Source of the DNA: an uncultured Pelagibacteraceae bacterium
Lineage (GTDB): Bacteria; Pseudomonadota; Alphaproteobacteria; Pelagibacterales; Pelagibacteraceae
Direction of reading: 5' to 3'
Assembly: GCA_902619665.1 (NCBI GenBank)
Contig: CACNFB010000001.1
Coordinates: 62,001-126,000, forward strand
DNA length: 64,000 nucleotides
Shown: positions 34,403-43,419 of the stretch, piece after piece
How positions within the stretch are numbered: the first letter of the stretch is position 1
Layout of the letters: each line of letters opens with the position of its first letter
Notes under the pieces: model-generated
Told to the model about the DNA's origin: nothing
The model's input: the letters and a program-made list of their open reading frames with translations, nothing else
The model's database searches: none
Made by a program: the position numbers and the translations under genes

Positions 34403-37174
34403 TTATAACAATCCCCAATTTTCACCAATATTAACATCTACAAGTATTGGAATTGAAAAGGAATGCAAATCACTTTTTTGAACACTTTTCATTCCATTCT
34501 CTACTAATTTTTTTATATTTTCTATATTATTTTTCTTAACCTCAAAAATTAACTCATCATGAATTTGTAAAAGTAACTTGCAATCTTTTATTTTTTTAAC
34601 TTTAATTTTTTCAAAAATATTGATCATTGCCATTCTCATCAGCTCAGATGCTGATCCTTGGATTGGTGCATTTATAGCAGCTCTTTCTTGAAAATTTCTT
34701 ACATTAAAATTTTTATCATTAATTCCTGTTATATGAGTTCTCCTTCCAAAGATATTATTTACATATCCACTTTTTCTACAAAAATTTATCGTAGTTGACA
34801 TGTAATCTTTGATCTCAGGAAATTTTTTAAAGTAAGATTTGAGAAATTCATCAGCTTCATTAGTTGTCACAGAGATTTGTTTTGCAAGACCATATTGAGA
34901 AATACCATAAATTATTCCAAAATTTATTGCTTTTGCTTTGCGCCTGAGCTCAGATGTGACATCTTTTATTTTTACATTAAAAACTTGGCTTGCTGTTAAT
35001 GAATGTATGTCCTCTTTATTTTTGAAAGCTTTTTTTAGTTCTTTTACATCCGCAAGGTCAGCCAATATTCTCATCTCGATTTGATTGTAATCTGCAGATA
35101 AAAGGTTGTATCCTTTATCTGAAATAAATGCTTTTCTAATTTCTTTTCCATCATTAGATTTAATTGGAATATTCTGTAAATTGGGATCACTTGATGCTAA
35201 TCTGCCTGTTGTTGTAGCTGCTAACAAAAAACTAGTATGCACTCTATTTGTGTTAGGATTTAAGAATTCAGGTAAAGAATCTGAATAAGTATTTTTTAAT
35301 TTTGTTAGCTGTCTCCATTCTAAAACAAGTTGTGGTAACTCATGGCCTTTGTAAGCGAGATCTTCTAATACACTAGCACCAGTGGCAAAACTACCTTTCT
35401 TCGTTTTTTTTAGAGCAGATATTTTCAGGTCATTATATAATACCTCTCCAAGTTGCTTGGTTGATCCAATTTTAAATTCTTTTTTTGATATTTTAAAAAT
35501 TTTTTTTTCTAGATCAGAGATTTTTTTTTGAAAATTTTCAGATAATTTATTTAAAAATTTTTTATCAAGTTTGACACCATCCATTTCCATATGAGCTAAA
35601 ATTTTAATTAATGGTTTTTCAAAAGTCTCGTAGATATTCATTAATTTTTCATTTTTGAGATTAATTAAAAATTTCTTATAAAGTCTGAAAGTAATATCTG
35701 CATCTTCAGCAGCGTAGTCCTTTGCAACTTCAACTTCGACCTCGTCAAAATTTATTTGTTTTTTTCCACTTCCTACAAGATCTTTGTATGAAATTGTTTT
35801 ATGACCTAAATGAATTTCTGATAAAGTATCCATATTGTGTCTATTTTTTCCAGCATCTAACACATAAGACATTAACATTGTGTCTTCTAATGGTTCTAAA
35901 TCAATACCTCTGTGATAAAGTATGATATAATCAAATTTGATGTTTTGACCAATCTTTTTAATACTTTTGTCTTCTAGGATATTCTGCAATTTTTTTAATA
36001 CATTTTTTTCCATTAAATTCTTAAAATTTTTATGGTTTAAAGGTATGTAATAAGCCTCACCAATTTTTGGTGAAATAGATATACCAATTAGTTCTGCTTG
36101 GTGTGGATCAAGAGAGCTTGTCTCTGTATCAATAGATATTTCACTTTCTTGTTCAATTTTAGATATTAATTCACTGAGTTCATTTTCATTTTTTATTAAT
36201 ATATATTTTTTTTTATCAATTTTACTTTCTGGCTTAGCTTGGGAAAATTCTTTTCTATTGTCTTTAAAATCAACTTCGCCATAAGTCGATATTGCTGAAC
36301 TCAGCAACCTATTAAATTCCATATCCCTTAAAAAATTATACAATTTTTTTTTATCAACCTGTTTTAGAACAAAATCACTGTACGGAACTTTGACAGGTAC
36401 ATCTTTTTTTAAAGTAACTAACTTTTTACTAATCATTGCTTTTTGTTTGTTTTCAATAAGTGTTTCTCTTCTTTTATTTTGCTTAATGTTTTTTAAATTT
36501 GACAGAAGATTTTCTAAGGTTCCATACTCATTTATTAATTCTGCAGCAGTTTTAATTCCTATACCAGGTACACCAGGCACATTATCACTGCTATCTCCTG
36601 CTAAAGATTGAACATCTATTACTTTTTCAGCCTTTACACCAAATTTTTTTTGAATATCTTCTTCATTAATGAACTTATTTTTCATCGGGTCATAAATTCG
36701 TATTTTTTTTTTATATAGCTGCATTAAATCTTTATCAGAAGATACAATTGTAACATCGCCTCCTTTTTTAATTATTTGTTCACTATAAGTTGCTATTAAG
36801 TCATCAGCTTCATAATTAATGAGTTCTATAGATGGCAAATTAAAAGCTTCTACAGATTTTCTAATGTAGTCAAATTGTGGAATTAAATCATCGGGTGCAT
36901 CTGATCTATTTGCTTTATACTCAGAATAAATCTCATTTCTAAAATTTTTTCTAGCAGAATCAAATATGACAGCAAAATGAGTAGGTTTAGATTTGTTATC
37001 AGAAGATTTTGCATCTTCTAATAATTTGAATAACATGTTGCAAAATCCAGCTACTGCTCCTGTTGGTAGCCCATCAGATTTTCTAGATAAAGGTGGTAAT
37101 GCATAGTAAGCCCTGAAGATATATCCAGATCCATCGATTAAATAGTAATTTTCTTTTTTGGATGATTTGCTCAT
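34403..37174 (-). CDS. polA: DNA polymerase I
   Basis: Repair and Okazaki-fragment polymerase, 923 residues, three domains: 5'-3' flap exonuclease (1-300; YLIDGSGYIFRAYYALPPL, DGLPTGAVAGFCNML, SLAGDSSDNVPGVPGIG), proofreading exonuclease (about 325-520; ISIDTETSSLDPH and AAEDADITFRLY, DxE intact), and polymerase (550-923; motif A DYNQIEMRILADL, motif B RRKAKAINFGIIYG, motif C QIHDELIFEV). All active-site carboxylates present. Monocistronic, divergent from the ABC gene. Confidence 0.97.
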   Translation of the reverse strand: MSKSSKKENYYLIDGSGYIFRAYYALPPLSRKSDGLPTGAVAGFCNMLFKLLEDAKSSDNKSKPTHFAVIFDSARKNFRNEIYSEYKANRSDAPDDLIPQFDYIRKSVEAFNLPSIELINYEADDLIATYSEQIIKKGGDVTIVSSDKDLMQLYKKKIRIYDPMKNKFINEEDIQKKFGVKAEKVIDVQSLAGDSSDNVPGVPGIGIKTAAELINEYGTLENLLSNLKNIKQNKRRETLIENKQKAMISKKLVTLKKDVPVKVPYSDFVLKQVDKKKLYNFLRDMEFNRLLSSAISTYGEVDFKDNRKEFSQAKPESKIDKKKYILIKNENELSELISKIEQESEISIDTETSSLDPHQAELIGISISPKIGEAYYIPLNHKNFKNLMEKNVLKKLQNILEDKSIKKIGQNIKFDYIILYHRGIDLEPLEDTMLMSYVLDAGKNRHNMDTLSEIHLGHKTISYKDLVGSGKKQINFDEVEVEVAKDYAAEDADITFRLYKKFLINLKNEKLMNIYETFEKPLIKILAHMEMDGVKLDKKFLNKLSENFQKKISDLEKKIFKISKKEFKIGSTKQLGEVLYNDLKISALKKTKKGSFATGASVLEDLAYKGHELPQLVLEWRQLTKLKNTYSDSLPEFLNPNTNRVHTSFLLAATTTGRLASSDPNLQNIPIKSNDGKEIRKAFISDKGYNLLSADYNQIEMRILADLADVKELKKAFKNKEDIHSLTASQVFNVKIKDVTSELRRKAKAINFGIIYGISQYGLAKQISVTTNEADEFLKSYFKKFPEIKDYMSTTINFCRKSGYVNNIFGRRTHITGINDKNFNVRNFQERAAINAPIQGSASELMRMAMINIFEKIKVKKIKDCKLLLQIHDELIFEVKKNNIENIKKLVENGMKSVQKSDLHSFSIPILVDVNIGENWGLL

Positions 37175-37224
37175 TAATAAATTTTATTTTAATTTATCTT
37201 AATGTTATAAGTCTATAAATCTAA

Positions 37225-38142
37225 ATGAATAATAAAATTGTACTTTCTATCAAAAATCTAAACAAAACCTACAACAAAAAAATTCATGCTCTTAAAAATT
37301 TAAACTTAGAGGTGAAAGAAGGAGAAATTTTTGGCTTATTGGGTCCAAACGGTGCAGGGAAAAGTACTTTTATAAATATTCTAGCAGGACTAACTACTAA
37401 AACTTCTGGAGATGTAGATGTTTGGGGATTCAACATGGACAAAAATCCTAGACAAGTTAGAGCTTCGCTAGGGATAGTCCCTCAGGAGATAAATGTTGAT
37501 CCGTTTTTTACACCAAAAAAATTATTAGAACTTCAGGCTGGTCTTTATGGTGTAAAAAAAAAAGATAGAATTACAGATACTATATTAGATCTAGTCTCTC
37601 TTAACGAAAAAGCTAATAGCTACACTAGAAATTTATCAGGTGGTATGCAAAGGAGACTTTTAATTGCAAAAGCATTAGTACATAAACCACCAATTGTAAT
37701 TTTAGATGAGCCTACTGCCGGAGTTGACGTAGAGTTACGTAAGAAGTTATTAGATAATGTAAAATCTTTAAGAGACATAGGTGTAACTATTATACTTACT
37801 ACTCATTATTTATCTGAAGCAGAGGAAATGTGTGACCGTATTGGTATTATCAATCAAGGAAATCTGATTGCACTGGAAACTACTGAAAATATGTTAAATA
37901 AAATACAAACAAAAATAGTTAAATTCTCAGTAAATAAAAAAGTAGAATTAATTGATGCGTTAAAAAAGAAATTAAAGTTAATAAAAAATAATGAAAAAGA
38001 GCTGGTCGTCTCCTATGAAAAAAATATTATTAATATACAAGAAATAATAGATGTTATCAAAAGCCAAAAAATTGATATTTTCGATGTACAATCAAGGGAT
38101 CCAGACCTTGAAGATGTATTTATAAAATTGATAAAAAACTAG
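37225..38142 (+). CDS. ABC transporter ATP-binding protein (ABC-2/drug or NodI-like), no adjacent permease
   Basis: Complete ATPase: Walker A GLLGPNGAGKST (about 38-49), Q-loop IVPQEINVD, signature NLSGGMQRRL, Walker B IVILDEPTAG and H-loop LTTHYLS. The C-terminal extension (about 230-305) with VQSRDPDLEDVFIKL is typical of the ABC-2 exporter ATPases DrrA/NodI. Such ATPases normally stand beside their membrane subunit, but the next gene is bioY. It may be shared with a permease elsewhere. Confidence 0.9.
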   Translation: MNNKIVLSIKNLNKTYNKKIHALKNLNLEVKEGEIFGLLGPNGAGKSTFINILAGLTTKTSGDVDVWGFNMDKNPRQVRASLGIVPQEINVDPFFTPKKLLELQAGLYGVKKKDRITDTILDLVSLNEKANSYTRNLSGGMQRRLLIAKALVHKPPIVILDEPTAGVDVELRKKLLDNVKSLRDIGVTIILTTHYLSEAEEMCDRIGIINQGNLIALETTENMLNKIQTKIVKFSVNKKVELIDALKKKLKLIKNNEKELVVSYEKNIINIQEIIDVIKSQKIDIFDVQSRDPDLEDVFIKLIKN

Positions 38143-38174
38143 ATAAATCTTTAACAAAAATATATAATAAGTAT

Positions 38175-38726
38175 ATGGATAGTGTAAGATCAAATCAAAA
38201 TCAAAAAATATTAAAAAATTTTTTTATAATAATCTTTGGAAGTTTAATTTTAACAATATCTGCGAAAATAAAAATTCCTTTTTATCCTGTGCCAATGACA
38301 ATGCAAACATTTGTAGTTTTGTTTTTAGGGATAGCATTTGGTTACAAAATTGGTTTATCAATAATAACAGTGTATTTATTTGAAGGAATTTTAGGATTGC
38401 CAGTTTTCTCTAATTCTCCTGAAAAAGGAATTGGTTTAGTTTACTTTACAGGACCAACGATGGGTTACTTAATTGGATTTTTGAGTGCAGTTTTTTTGAC
38501 AGGTTATTTTAACTTTGGAAAAAATATAATACAAAATTTTTTTAAAATTCTTATATCAGTTTCAACCATTTATATTTTGGGATTAATTTGGTTAGGATGT
38601 CTAATTGGATGGGATAAACCTATTTTTGAGCTTGGCGCAAAGCCTTTTCTATTAGCAGAACTATTCAAAATTTTGATTTTAACTTTTCTTGCTTCGAAAC
38701 TTGTAAAGTTTAGAAAATCTATCTAG
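38175..38726 (+). CDS. bioY: Biotin transporter BioY
   Basis: S-component of an energy-coupling-factor transporter, six helices. Diagnostic: SAKIKIPFYPVPMTMQTFVV (residues 29-48), LGIAFGYKIGLSIITVYLFEG, and FTGPTMGYLIGFL. No EcfA/EcfT genes adjacent, though solo BioY uptake is known in several bacteria. 183 residues. Biotin uptake fits a streamlined auxotroph, an inference. Stop overlaps convergent regA by 8 nt (CTATCTAG). Confidence 0.95.
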   Translation: MDSVRSNQNQKILKNFFIIIFGSLILTISAKIKIPFYPVPMTMQTFVVLFLGIAFGYKIGLSIITVYLFEGILGLPVFSNSPEKGIGLVYFTGPTMGYLIGFLSAVFLTGYFNFGKNIIQNFFKILISVSTIYILGLIWLGCLIGWDKPIFELGAKPFLLAELFKILILTFLASKLVKFRKSI

Positions 38727-39291
38727 GTGACCTTTTTGACAAAATTCTTTGGAGTGTCCTTCGATGCATCTTTAATCTTCTAGCTGTCTCAGAAACATTT
38801 CTATTGCAAAGCTCGAATACTCTGTGAATATGTTCCCATTTTACTCGATCAGCTGACATTGGATTTTCAGGTGGTTCTGCTTTTTTATTTGGATTAGCTA
38901 AAAGTGCCTTTTCAACATCATCTGCATCAGCTGGTTTTGCCAAATAATCTATTGCACCTTGTTTTATTGCTGCAACAGCTGTCGGGATGTTTCCATACCC
39001 TGTTAACATTACCACTCTGCTGTTTGAATTTGAATTTTGTATTTCTTTTACAACCTCAAGACCGTTACCATCACCCAATCTTAAGTCAACTACCGCAAAA
39101 GCTGGCTTATTATTTTTTACTGCATCTAGACCTTTTTTTACACCTTCAGCTTGTGAAACCTTAAAGCCCTTCTTTTCCATAGCTCTTGCAAGCCTTTCTC
39201 TAAAAGGATTATCGTCATCTACAATTAGAAGAGATTTGTCCTTAAATTCATTTATGTTTTTAAGCTTTTCTGTATCCATAGAAGTAATCAT
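38719..39291 (-). CDS. regA: Redox response regulator, RegA/PrrA/ActR type
   Basis: Receiver with LLIVDDDNPFRERLARAM, phospho-acceptor Asp69 in VVDLRLGDGNGLEV and AIKQGAIDYLAKPAD, followed by a linker and a Fis-type helix-turn-helix: HIHRVFELCNRNVSETARRL then KMHRRTLQRILSKRSPR. This tail is nearly invariant in RegA proteins, which act globally on respiration and energy metabolism with the kinase RegB. No regB in the window. Its start abuts the polyamine-operon leader, so both promoters must share 156 nt. Confidence 0.94.
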   Translation of the reverse strand: MITSMDTEKLKNINEFKDKSLLIVDDDNPFRERLARAMEKKGFKVSQAEGVKKGLDAVKNNKPAFAVVDLRLGDGNGLEVVKEIQNSNSNSRVVMLTGYGNIPTAVAAIKQGAIDYLAKPADADDVEKALLANPNKKAEPPENPMSADRVKWEHIHRVFELCNRNVSETARRLKMHRRTLQRILSKRSPR

Positions 39292-39447
39292 ATGGTCATA
39301 AATCCTAAAATTTCAATAGTACAAAAAACCCAAAAAAGCCTCATAATTTTCTTTACAGAGCCCGCTTTATAAGTAAAAAACGACTTACGAAAATTGCATA
39401 CAGGTTATGCAGTTTTTTTTTGTTAAATTTTTTTTAAGGAGCTAAAA
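39292..39447 (+). promoter_or_regulatory. Structured leader of the polyamine operon with a possible 26-residue upstream ORF
   Basis: Intergenic region between divergent regA and the decarboxylase. On the plus strand it reads as an uORF of 26 codons (ATG 39292, stop 39370-39372; MVINPKISIVQKTQKSLII then FFTEPAL), directly followed by a small hairpin (TAAGT/ACTTA) and a terminator-like hairpin, then SD AAGGAG 5 nt or so before the ATG. Alphaproteobacterial ODC genes are known to carry the structured speF RNA motif; I cannot confirm that this is one. The uORF lacks a clear SD. Confidence 0.4.
39395..39421 (+). terminator. Terminator-like hairpin inside the polyamine-operon leader
   Basis: TGCATA-CAGGT-TATGCA (39395-39411) followed by G and nine T residues (39413-39421). 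Geometry is that of an intrinsic terminator, but it lies 26 nt before the decarboxylase ATG, so it would act as an attenuator or riboswitch expression platform. Alternatively the inverted repeat is an operator. Confidence 0.5.
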
Positions 39448-40626
39448 ATGAAAAAATTTAAATCGGTTTATGAATTAATAACTGAATTAAAACCGTCTGA
39501 TCCAGTGTACTGCATCAGAAAAAAATCAATAAAAAAAGCTTCAAAATACTTTATAAAAAATTTCCCAGGTAAAATTTTATACGCAGTTAAAACTAATCCG
39601 AACAAAGAAGTTGTTAAAACATTAATTGAAAGTGGTATAAAAAACTTTGATGTAGCATCTATTAAAGAAATCCAAGGCATAAAACAAATAGATAGTTCTT
39701 TGGATTGCTCATTTATGCATACCGTAAAAAGTAGAGAAGACATAAGGGATGCATATTTCAAATTTGGTGTTAAATCATTCTCACTGGATACTAAGGACGA
39801 ACTAATCAAAATTCTAGAGACTACTAATCACGCAAATGATTTAGAATTATATGTAAGAATTGCAGTTTCAAATGAGCACGCAGAAATTGATTTGTCAAAA
39901 AAATTTGGTGCTAATAATAATGAGGCCCCAGGCCTAATCAGACTTGCCAATCAATATACAAAAAAATTAGGTTTAAGTTTTCATGTTGGTTCTCAATGTA
40001 TGCACCCTATTTCTTACACAAAAGGAATAACTGAAATCGGAAATTTAATTAAGAAAACAAAAATTATACCAAAAGTAATAAATATAGGTGGTGGGTTTCC
40101 AACTATTTATCCAGACTTAATTCCTCAATCTTTAAATAACTACTTTAAGGAAATTAAAAAATCATTGAATACCCTTAAAATAGATAAATTACCAGAAATT
40201 ATATGCGAGCCTGGTAGAGCACTGGTAGCAGAGTCAGGTTCAACAATTGTGAGAGTAAATTTAAGAAAAAAACAAAAGTTATATATAAATGATGGTACTT
40301 ATGGAACTTTATTTGATGGAGGTGTTCCAAATATAGTTTATCCATCAAGGCTTATTACAAATGGTAGAATGATATCAAAAAAAATGACAGCTTTTGATTT
40401 TTATGGTCCGACGTGCGATAGCATGGATTATATGAAAGGTCCTTTTATACTTCCAAACAATATTAAGGAAAATGATTACATAGAACTAGGACAACTTGGT
40501 GCTTATGGTCTTACATTTAGAACACAGTTTAATGGTTTTTATTCTGACAAAATTTTTGAAGTTGAAGATGAGCCTGTAATGTCTATGTATGATAAAGATA
40601 AAAGCAAAAGTTATTTGGTTGCTTAA
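39448..40626 (+). CDS. PLP-dependent ornithine/lysine decarboxylase family (fold type III)
   Basis: Alanine-racemase-fold basic amino-acid decarboxylase. Cofactor lysine Lys48 in ILYAVKTNPNKEV, FHVGSQCMHP, NIGGGFPTIYP, phosphate-binding EPGRALVAESG, and the catalytic-Cys motif FYGPTCDSMDYM donated across the dimer. Most like eukaryote-type ornithine decarboxylase; lysine or arginine specificity not excluded. First gene of a tight three-gene run with a deoxyhypusine-synthase-like protein and an agmatinase-family protein. Strong SD. Confidence 0.9.
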   Translation: MKKFKSVYELITELKPSDPVYCIRKKSIKKASKYFIKNFPGKILYAVKTNPNKEVVKTLIESGIKNFDVASIKEIQGIKQIDSSLDCSFMHTVKSREDIRDAYFKFGVKSFSLDTKDELIKILETTNHANDLELYVRIAVSNEHAEIDLSKKFGANNNEAPGLIRLANQYTKKLGLSFHVGSQCMHPISYTKGITEIGNLIKKTKIIPKVINIGGGFPTIYPDLIPQSLNNYFKEIKKSLNTLKIDKLPEIICEPGRALVAESGSTIVRVNLRKKQKLYINDGTYGTLFDGGVPNIVYPSRLITNGRMISKKMTAFDFYGPTCDSMDYMKGPFILPNNIKENDYIELGQLGAYGLTFRTQFNGFYSDKIFEVEDEPVMSMYDKDKSKSYLVA

Positions 40627-40632
40627 AATCCT

Positions 40633-41670
40633 GTGAAAAAAAACCTAGGTCATAACAGTAAAAAAGATTTTCTAAATAAACCAGTTGAACATATTGATAT
40701 AACAAAGTTTGATGCAAGACCTATAATTTCTTCAATGGAAAAAATGTCTTTTGTATCTCGAGAGACAGCTAATGCTGCAAAAATTTATAATGAAATGCTA
40801 AGTGAAAAAGATTGTACTATTTTTTTGACATTAGCAGGCTCAACATCTGCAGCTGGATGTATGCATATTTATAGAGATTTAGTTAAATATAATATGGTTG
40901 ATGCAATAGTCGCAACTGGAGCATCAATTATTGACATGGATTTCTTTGAAGCCTTAGGTTTTAAGCATTATCAAGGCTCTCAGTTTCAAGATGATACTGA
41001 GTTAAGAAAAAATTATATCGATAGAATATATGACACTTATATTGATGAGGAGGAACTACAACACTGTGATAAAGTAATTGGGGAAATTGCTGACTCACTT
41101 GAACCACGACCCTATACCTCAAGAGAATTTATCTCTGAGCTTGGCAAATATCTAAAAAAAAATGCAAAGAAAAAAGGTTCTTTAATTGAGATGTCATATG
41201 ACTGCCAAGTGCCAATATTCTGTCCCGCATTCACAGATTCCAGTGCCGGATTTGGGTTAGTAATGCACCAAGAAAAAAATCCAAAAAAGCATATGACTAT
41301 CGACTCTATTAGAGAATTTAGAGAATTAACTGAGATAAAGATAAAATCAAAAGGATCTGGTTTGTTGATGATTGGTGGGGGAGTTCCAAAAAATTTTATT
41401 CAGGATACGGTTATTTGTGCAGAGCTACTTGGTAAAGATGTGGACATGCATAAATATGCAATTCAAATTACAGTTGCGGACACTAGAGATGGGGCATGTA
41501 GTAGTTCAACTTTAAAAGAGGCTAGTTCTTGGGGCAAAGTTGATACCTCTAAGGAACAAATGGTGTTTGCTGAAGCAACTAGTGTAATACCTTTAATTGC
41601 AAGCGATGCATACCATAATGGCGAATGGAAAAAGAGGGATCGAAAGAATTTCTCTAAAATTTTTAAGTAA
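40633..41670 (+). CDS. Deoxyhypusine-synthase-like protein
   Basis: NAD-dependent aminobutyl-transferase family. The catalytic lysine is conserved as Lys302 in EASSWGKVDTSKEQ; other family marks are LTLAGSTSAAGCMHIYRDL, ATGASIIDMDFFEA, MIGGGVPKNFIQDT and FAEATSVIPLIASDAYH. Bacteria have no eIF5A, so the product is not hypusine; plant and bacterial members use free amines to make homospermidine or similar. Start GTG, 6 nt after the decarboxylase. Probably makes a polyamine from putrescine/spermidine supplied by its neighbours. Confidence 0.9.
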   Translation: MKKNLGHNSKKDFLNKPVEHIDITKFDARPIISSMEKMSFVSRETANAAKIYNEMLSEKDCTIFLTLAGSTSAAGCMHIYRDLVKYNMVDAIVATGASIIDMDFFEALGFKHYQGSQFQDDTELRKNYIDRIYDTYIDEEELQHCDKVIGEIADSLEPRPYTSREFISELGKYLKKNAKKKGSLIEMSYDCQVPIFCPAFTDSSAGFGLVMHQEKNPKKHMTIDSIREFRELTEIKIKSKGSGLLMIGGGVPKNFIQDTVICAELLGKDVDMHKYAIQITVADTRDGACSSSTLKEASSWGKVDTSKEQMVFAEATSVIPLIASDAYHNGEWKKRDRKNFSKIFK

Positions 41671-42549
41671 GTGAAATATCTATCAAATAAAAACGGATTT
41701 TTAGGTATTGATAACAAATTCGATATTAAACAAAAATCTATTGTTATACCATTTGGTTTAGAAAAAACAGTCAGTTATGGTGTAGGTACAAAAAATGGGC
41801 CCAAGGAAATTATAAAAGCTTCACACCAAGTTGAACTTTACGATGAAGAGCTTAATTGTGAACCTTTCAAAGTTATAGGTGTAAAAACTATCAAACCATT
41901 TAAAATTAATAAAAATATGAATAAAGCCTTAAAACAAGTTTCACATTTAAACCAAAAATCAATTGAAAAAAATTTGTTTCCACTAACTTTAGGTGGTGAA
42001 CATTCGATCACAGCAGGCTGTATTGAACCTTTTGTTAAAAGTTATAAAAATGTAACAATTGTACAATTTGATGCCCATGCAGACCTTAGAAATAGCTATA
42101 ATAATCAAAAATACTCACATGCATCAGCCATGAGAAGGTGCTTGGACTTTAAAAATGTAGATTTAATTTCAATTGGCATAAGAAATATCTCAAAAGAAGA
42201 AATGCCTTTTTTAAAAAAAAATAATAGCAGGATTAAAATATTTTGGGCTAAAGATCAAAAAAGATGGAATTTAAAATATTTTAAAAAATTAATTAAAAAT
42301 AAGAATGTATATTTAACTTTTGACGTAGATGGTTTAGATTCTAGTATTATGCCAGCAACTGGAACCCCCGAACCAGGAGGCTTGTTTTGGTATGAAACGT
42401 TAAGTTTAATCAAAACTACTTTTAAGAATGCGAATGTAATAGGAGCAGATATAAATGAATTAGCTCCAATTAAAGGATTTAATTCGTATAATTTTTTAGT
42501 AGCAAAACTTGCTTATAAGATACTGACGTATAAATTTTTTTTAAAATAA
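41671..42549 (+). CDS. Agmatinase/arginase-family ureohydrolase
   Basis: Binuclear-manganese hydrolase. Ligands: LGGEHSITAG, VQFDAHADLRN, TFDVDGLDSSIMPATGTPEP (motifs H, DAHAD and DVDGLD). 292 residues as in SpeB. GTG start directly after the previous stop. In context agmatinase (agmatine to putrescine) is likeliest, but guanidinobutyrase or other amidino hydrolases share the same motifs. It completes the polyamine operon. One base separates its end from the convergent VUT gene. Confidence 0.88.
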   Translation: MKYLSNKNGFLGIDNKFDIKQKSIVIPFGLEKTVSYGVGTKNGPKEIIKASHQVELYDEELNCEPFKVIGVKTIKPFKINKNMNKALKQVSHLNQKSIEKNLFPLTLGGEHSITAGCIEPFVKSYKNVTIVQFDAHADLRNSYNNQKYSHASAMRRCLDFKNVDLISIGIRNISKEEMPFLKKNNSRIKIFWAKDQKRWNLKYFKKLIKNKNVYLTFDVDGLDSSIMPATGTPEPGGLFWYETLSLIKTTFKNANVIGADINELAPIKGFNSYNFLVAKLAYKILTYKFFLK

Positions 42550-42550
42550 T

Positions 42551-43099
42551 TTAAACTGGTTTAAGCGTACCAAGTAATAATCTAAAAGGCACAAGCATTA
42601 TTAATGCTATAAATATTTTTACACATAAGTCGCCAAGTGATAAAGTTATCCAAGGTACTCCGGTTCCATAAAACGAAATAGAAAAGAATAAAAACGTATC
42701 AACAGTTGAGCCTATTAACGATGAAAATAAAGGAGCAACAAACCATGTTTTTCTCCTTAATCTATCAAAAACTTGAACATCTAATAATTGAGCCACTATA
42801 AATGCTGTTCCTGACCCAATTGCTATTCTAACTGAGATTAAATCAGAAAAATTTGTAGAAAAAATAAATGTAAATAATAATCCAATTGTGAAACCAAAAT
42901 AAACAATCTTTCTAGCTATTATTTTGCCAAAAGATCTATTGGCTAAATCAGTAATTAGAAAAGCTATTGGGTAACTAAAAGCTCCGTAGGTTAAAATATT
43001 TTCCAATTCATAATATTTGACAGGAAACTGGACCAGAAAATTTGAAATTAGAACAACAAACCCCATTAAAAGGGATAAGGTTAAGAACAACTTGTTCAT
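42551..43099 (-). CDS. VUT-family transporter (queuosine-precursor YhhQ type)
   Basis: Six-helix membrane protein of the vitamin-uptake-transporter family. Characteristic: AFLITDLANRSFGKIIARK, RIAIGSGTAFIVAQLLDVQV with FDRLRRKTWFVAPLFSSLIG and STVDTFLFF. Relatives import preQ0/preQ1 for queuosine. 182 residues. Overlaps the rpmB stop by one base. Confidence 0.88.
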   Translation of the reverse strand: MNKLFLTLSLLMGFVVLISNFLVQFPVKYYELENILTYGAFSYPIAFLITDLANRSFGKIIARKIVYFGFTIGLLFTFIFSTNFSDLISVRIAIGSGTAFIVAQLLDVQVFDRLRRKTWFVAPLFSSLIGSTVDTFLFFSISFYGTGVPWITLSLGDLCVKIFIALIMLVPFRLLLGTLKPV

Positions 43100-43380
43100 T
43101 ATGCTGATTTTTGGATTATACTTTTTTTAATTTTTTTTAATCTTATAGATAAATTTTTTGATTTAACAGTTTTCATAAATTGATCGAAGCTTCCTTTTTT
43201 ATCTATGGATCTCATTGCTGCATTGGAGACGGTTATCTTTAGTTTTTTATTCAATAATTCACTTTTAAAACTGACTTTTTTAATGCTAGGTAAAAATCTT
43301 CTTTTAACTTTATTATTCGCATGGCTAACCTTATGGCCTTTCAAAGGTCTTTTTCCAGTTAATTCGCACTTTTTTGGCAT
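43099..43380 (-). CDS. rpmB: Large ribosomal subunit protein bL28
   Basis: 93-residue ribosomal protein: MPKKCELTGKRPLKGHKVSH and ANNKVKRRFLPSIKKV, then SNAAMRSIDKKGSFDQFM. Start taken at MPKK (43380); a longer reading would add seven residues without family support. The C-terminal extension of about 30 residues beyond the E. coli protein is usual in alphaproteobacteria. Confidence 0.96.
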   Translation of the reverse strand: MPKKCELTGKRPLKGHKVSHANNKVKRRFLPSIKKVSFKSELLNKKLKITVSNAAMRSIDKKGSFDQFMKTVKSKNLSIRLKKIKKSIIQKSA

Positions 43381-43419
43381 GAAGAGAGTGTATAAATGCA
43401 CATTTTGATTCAGTCAAGT

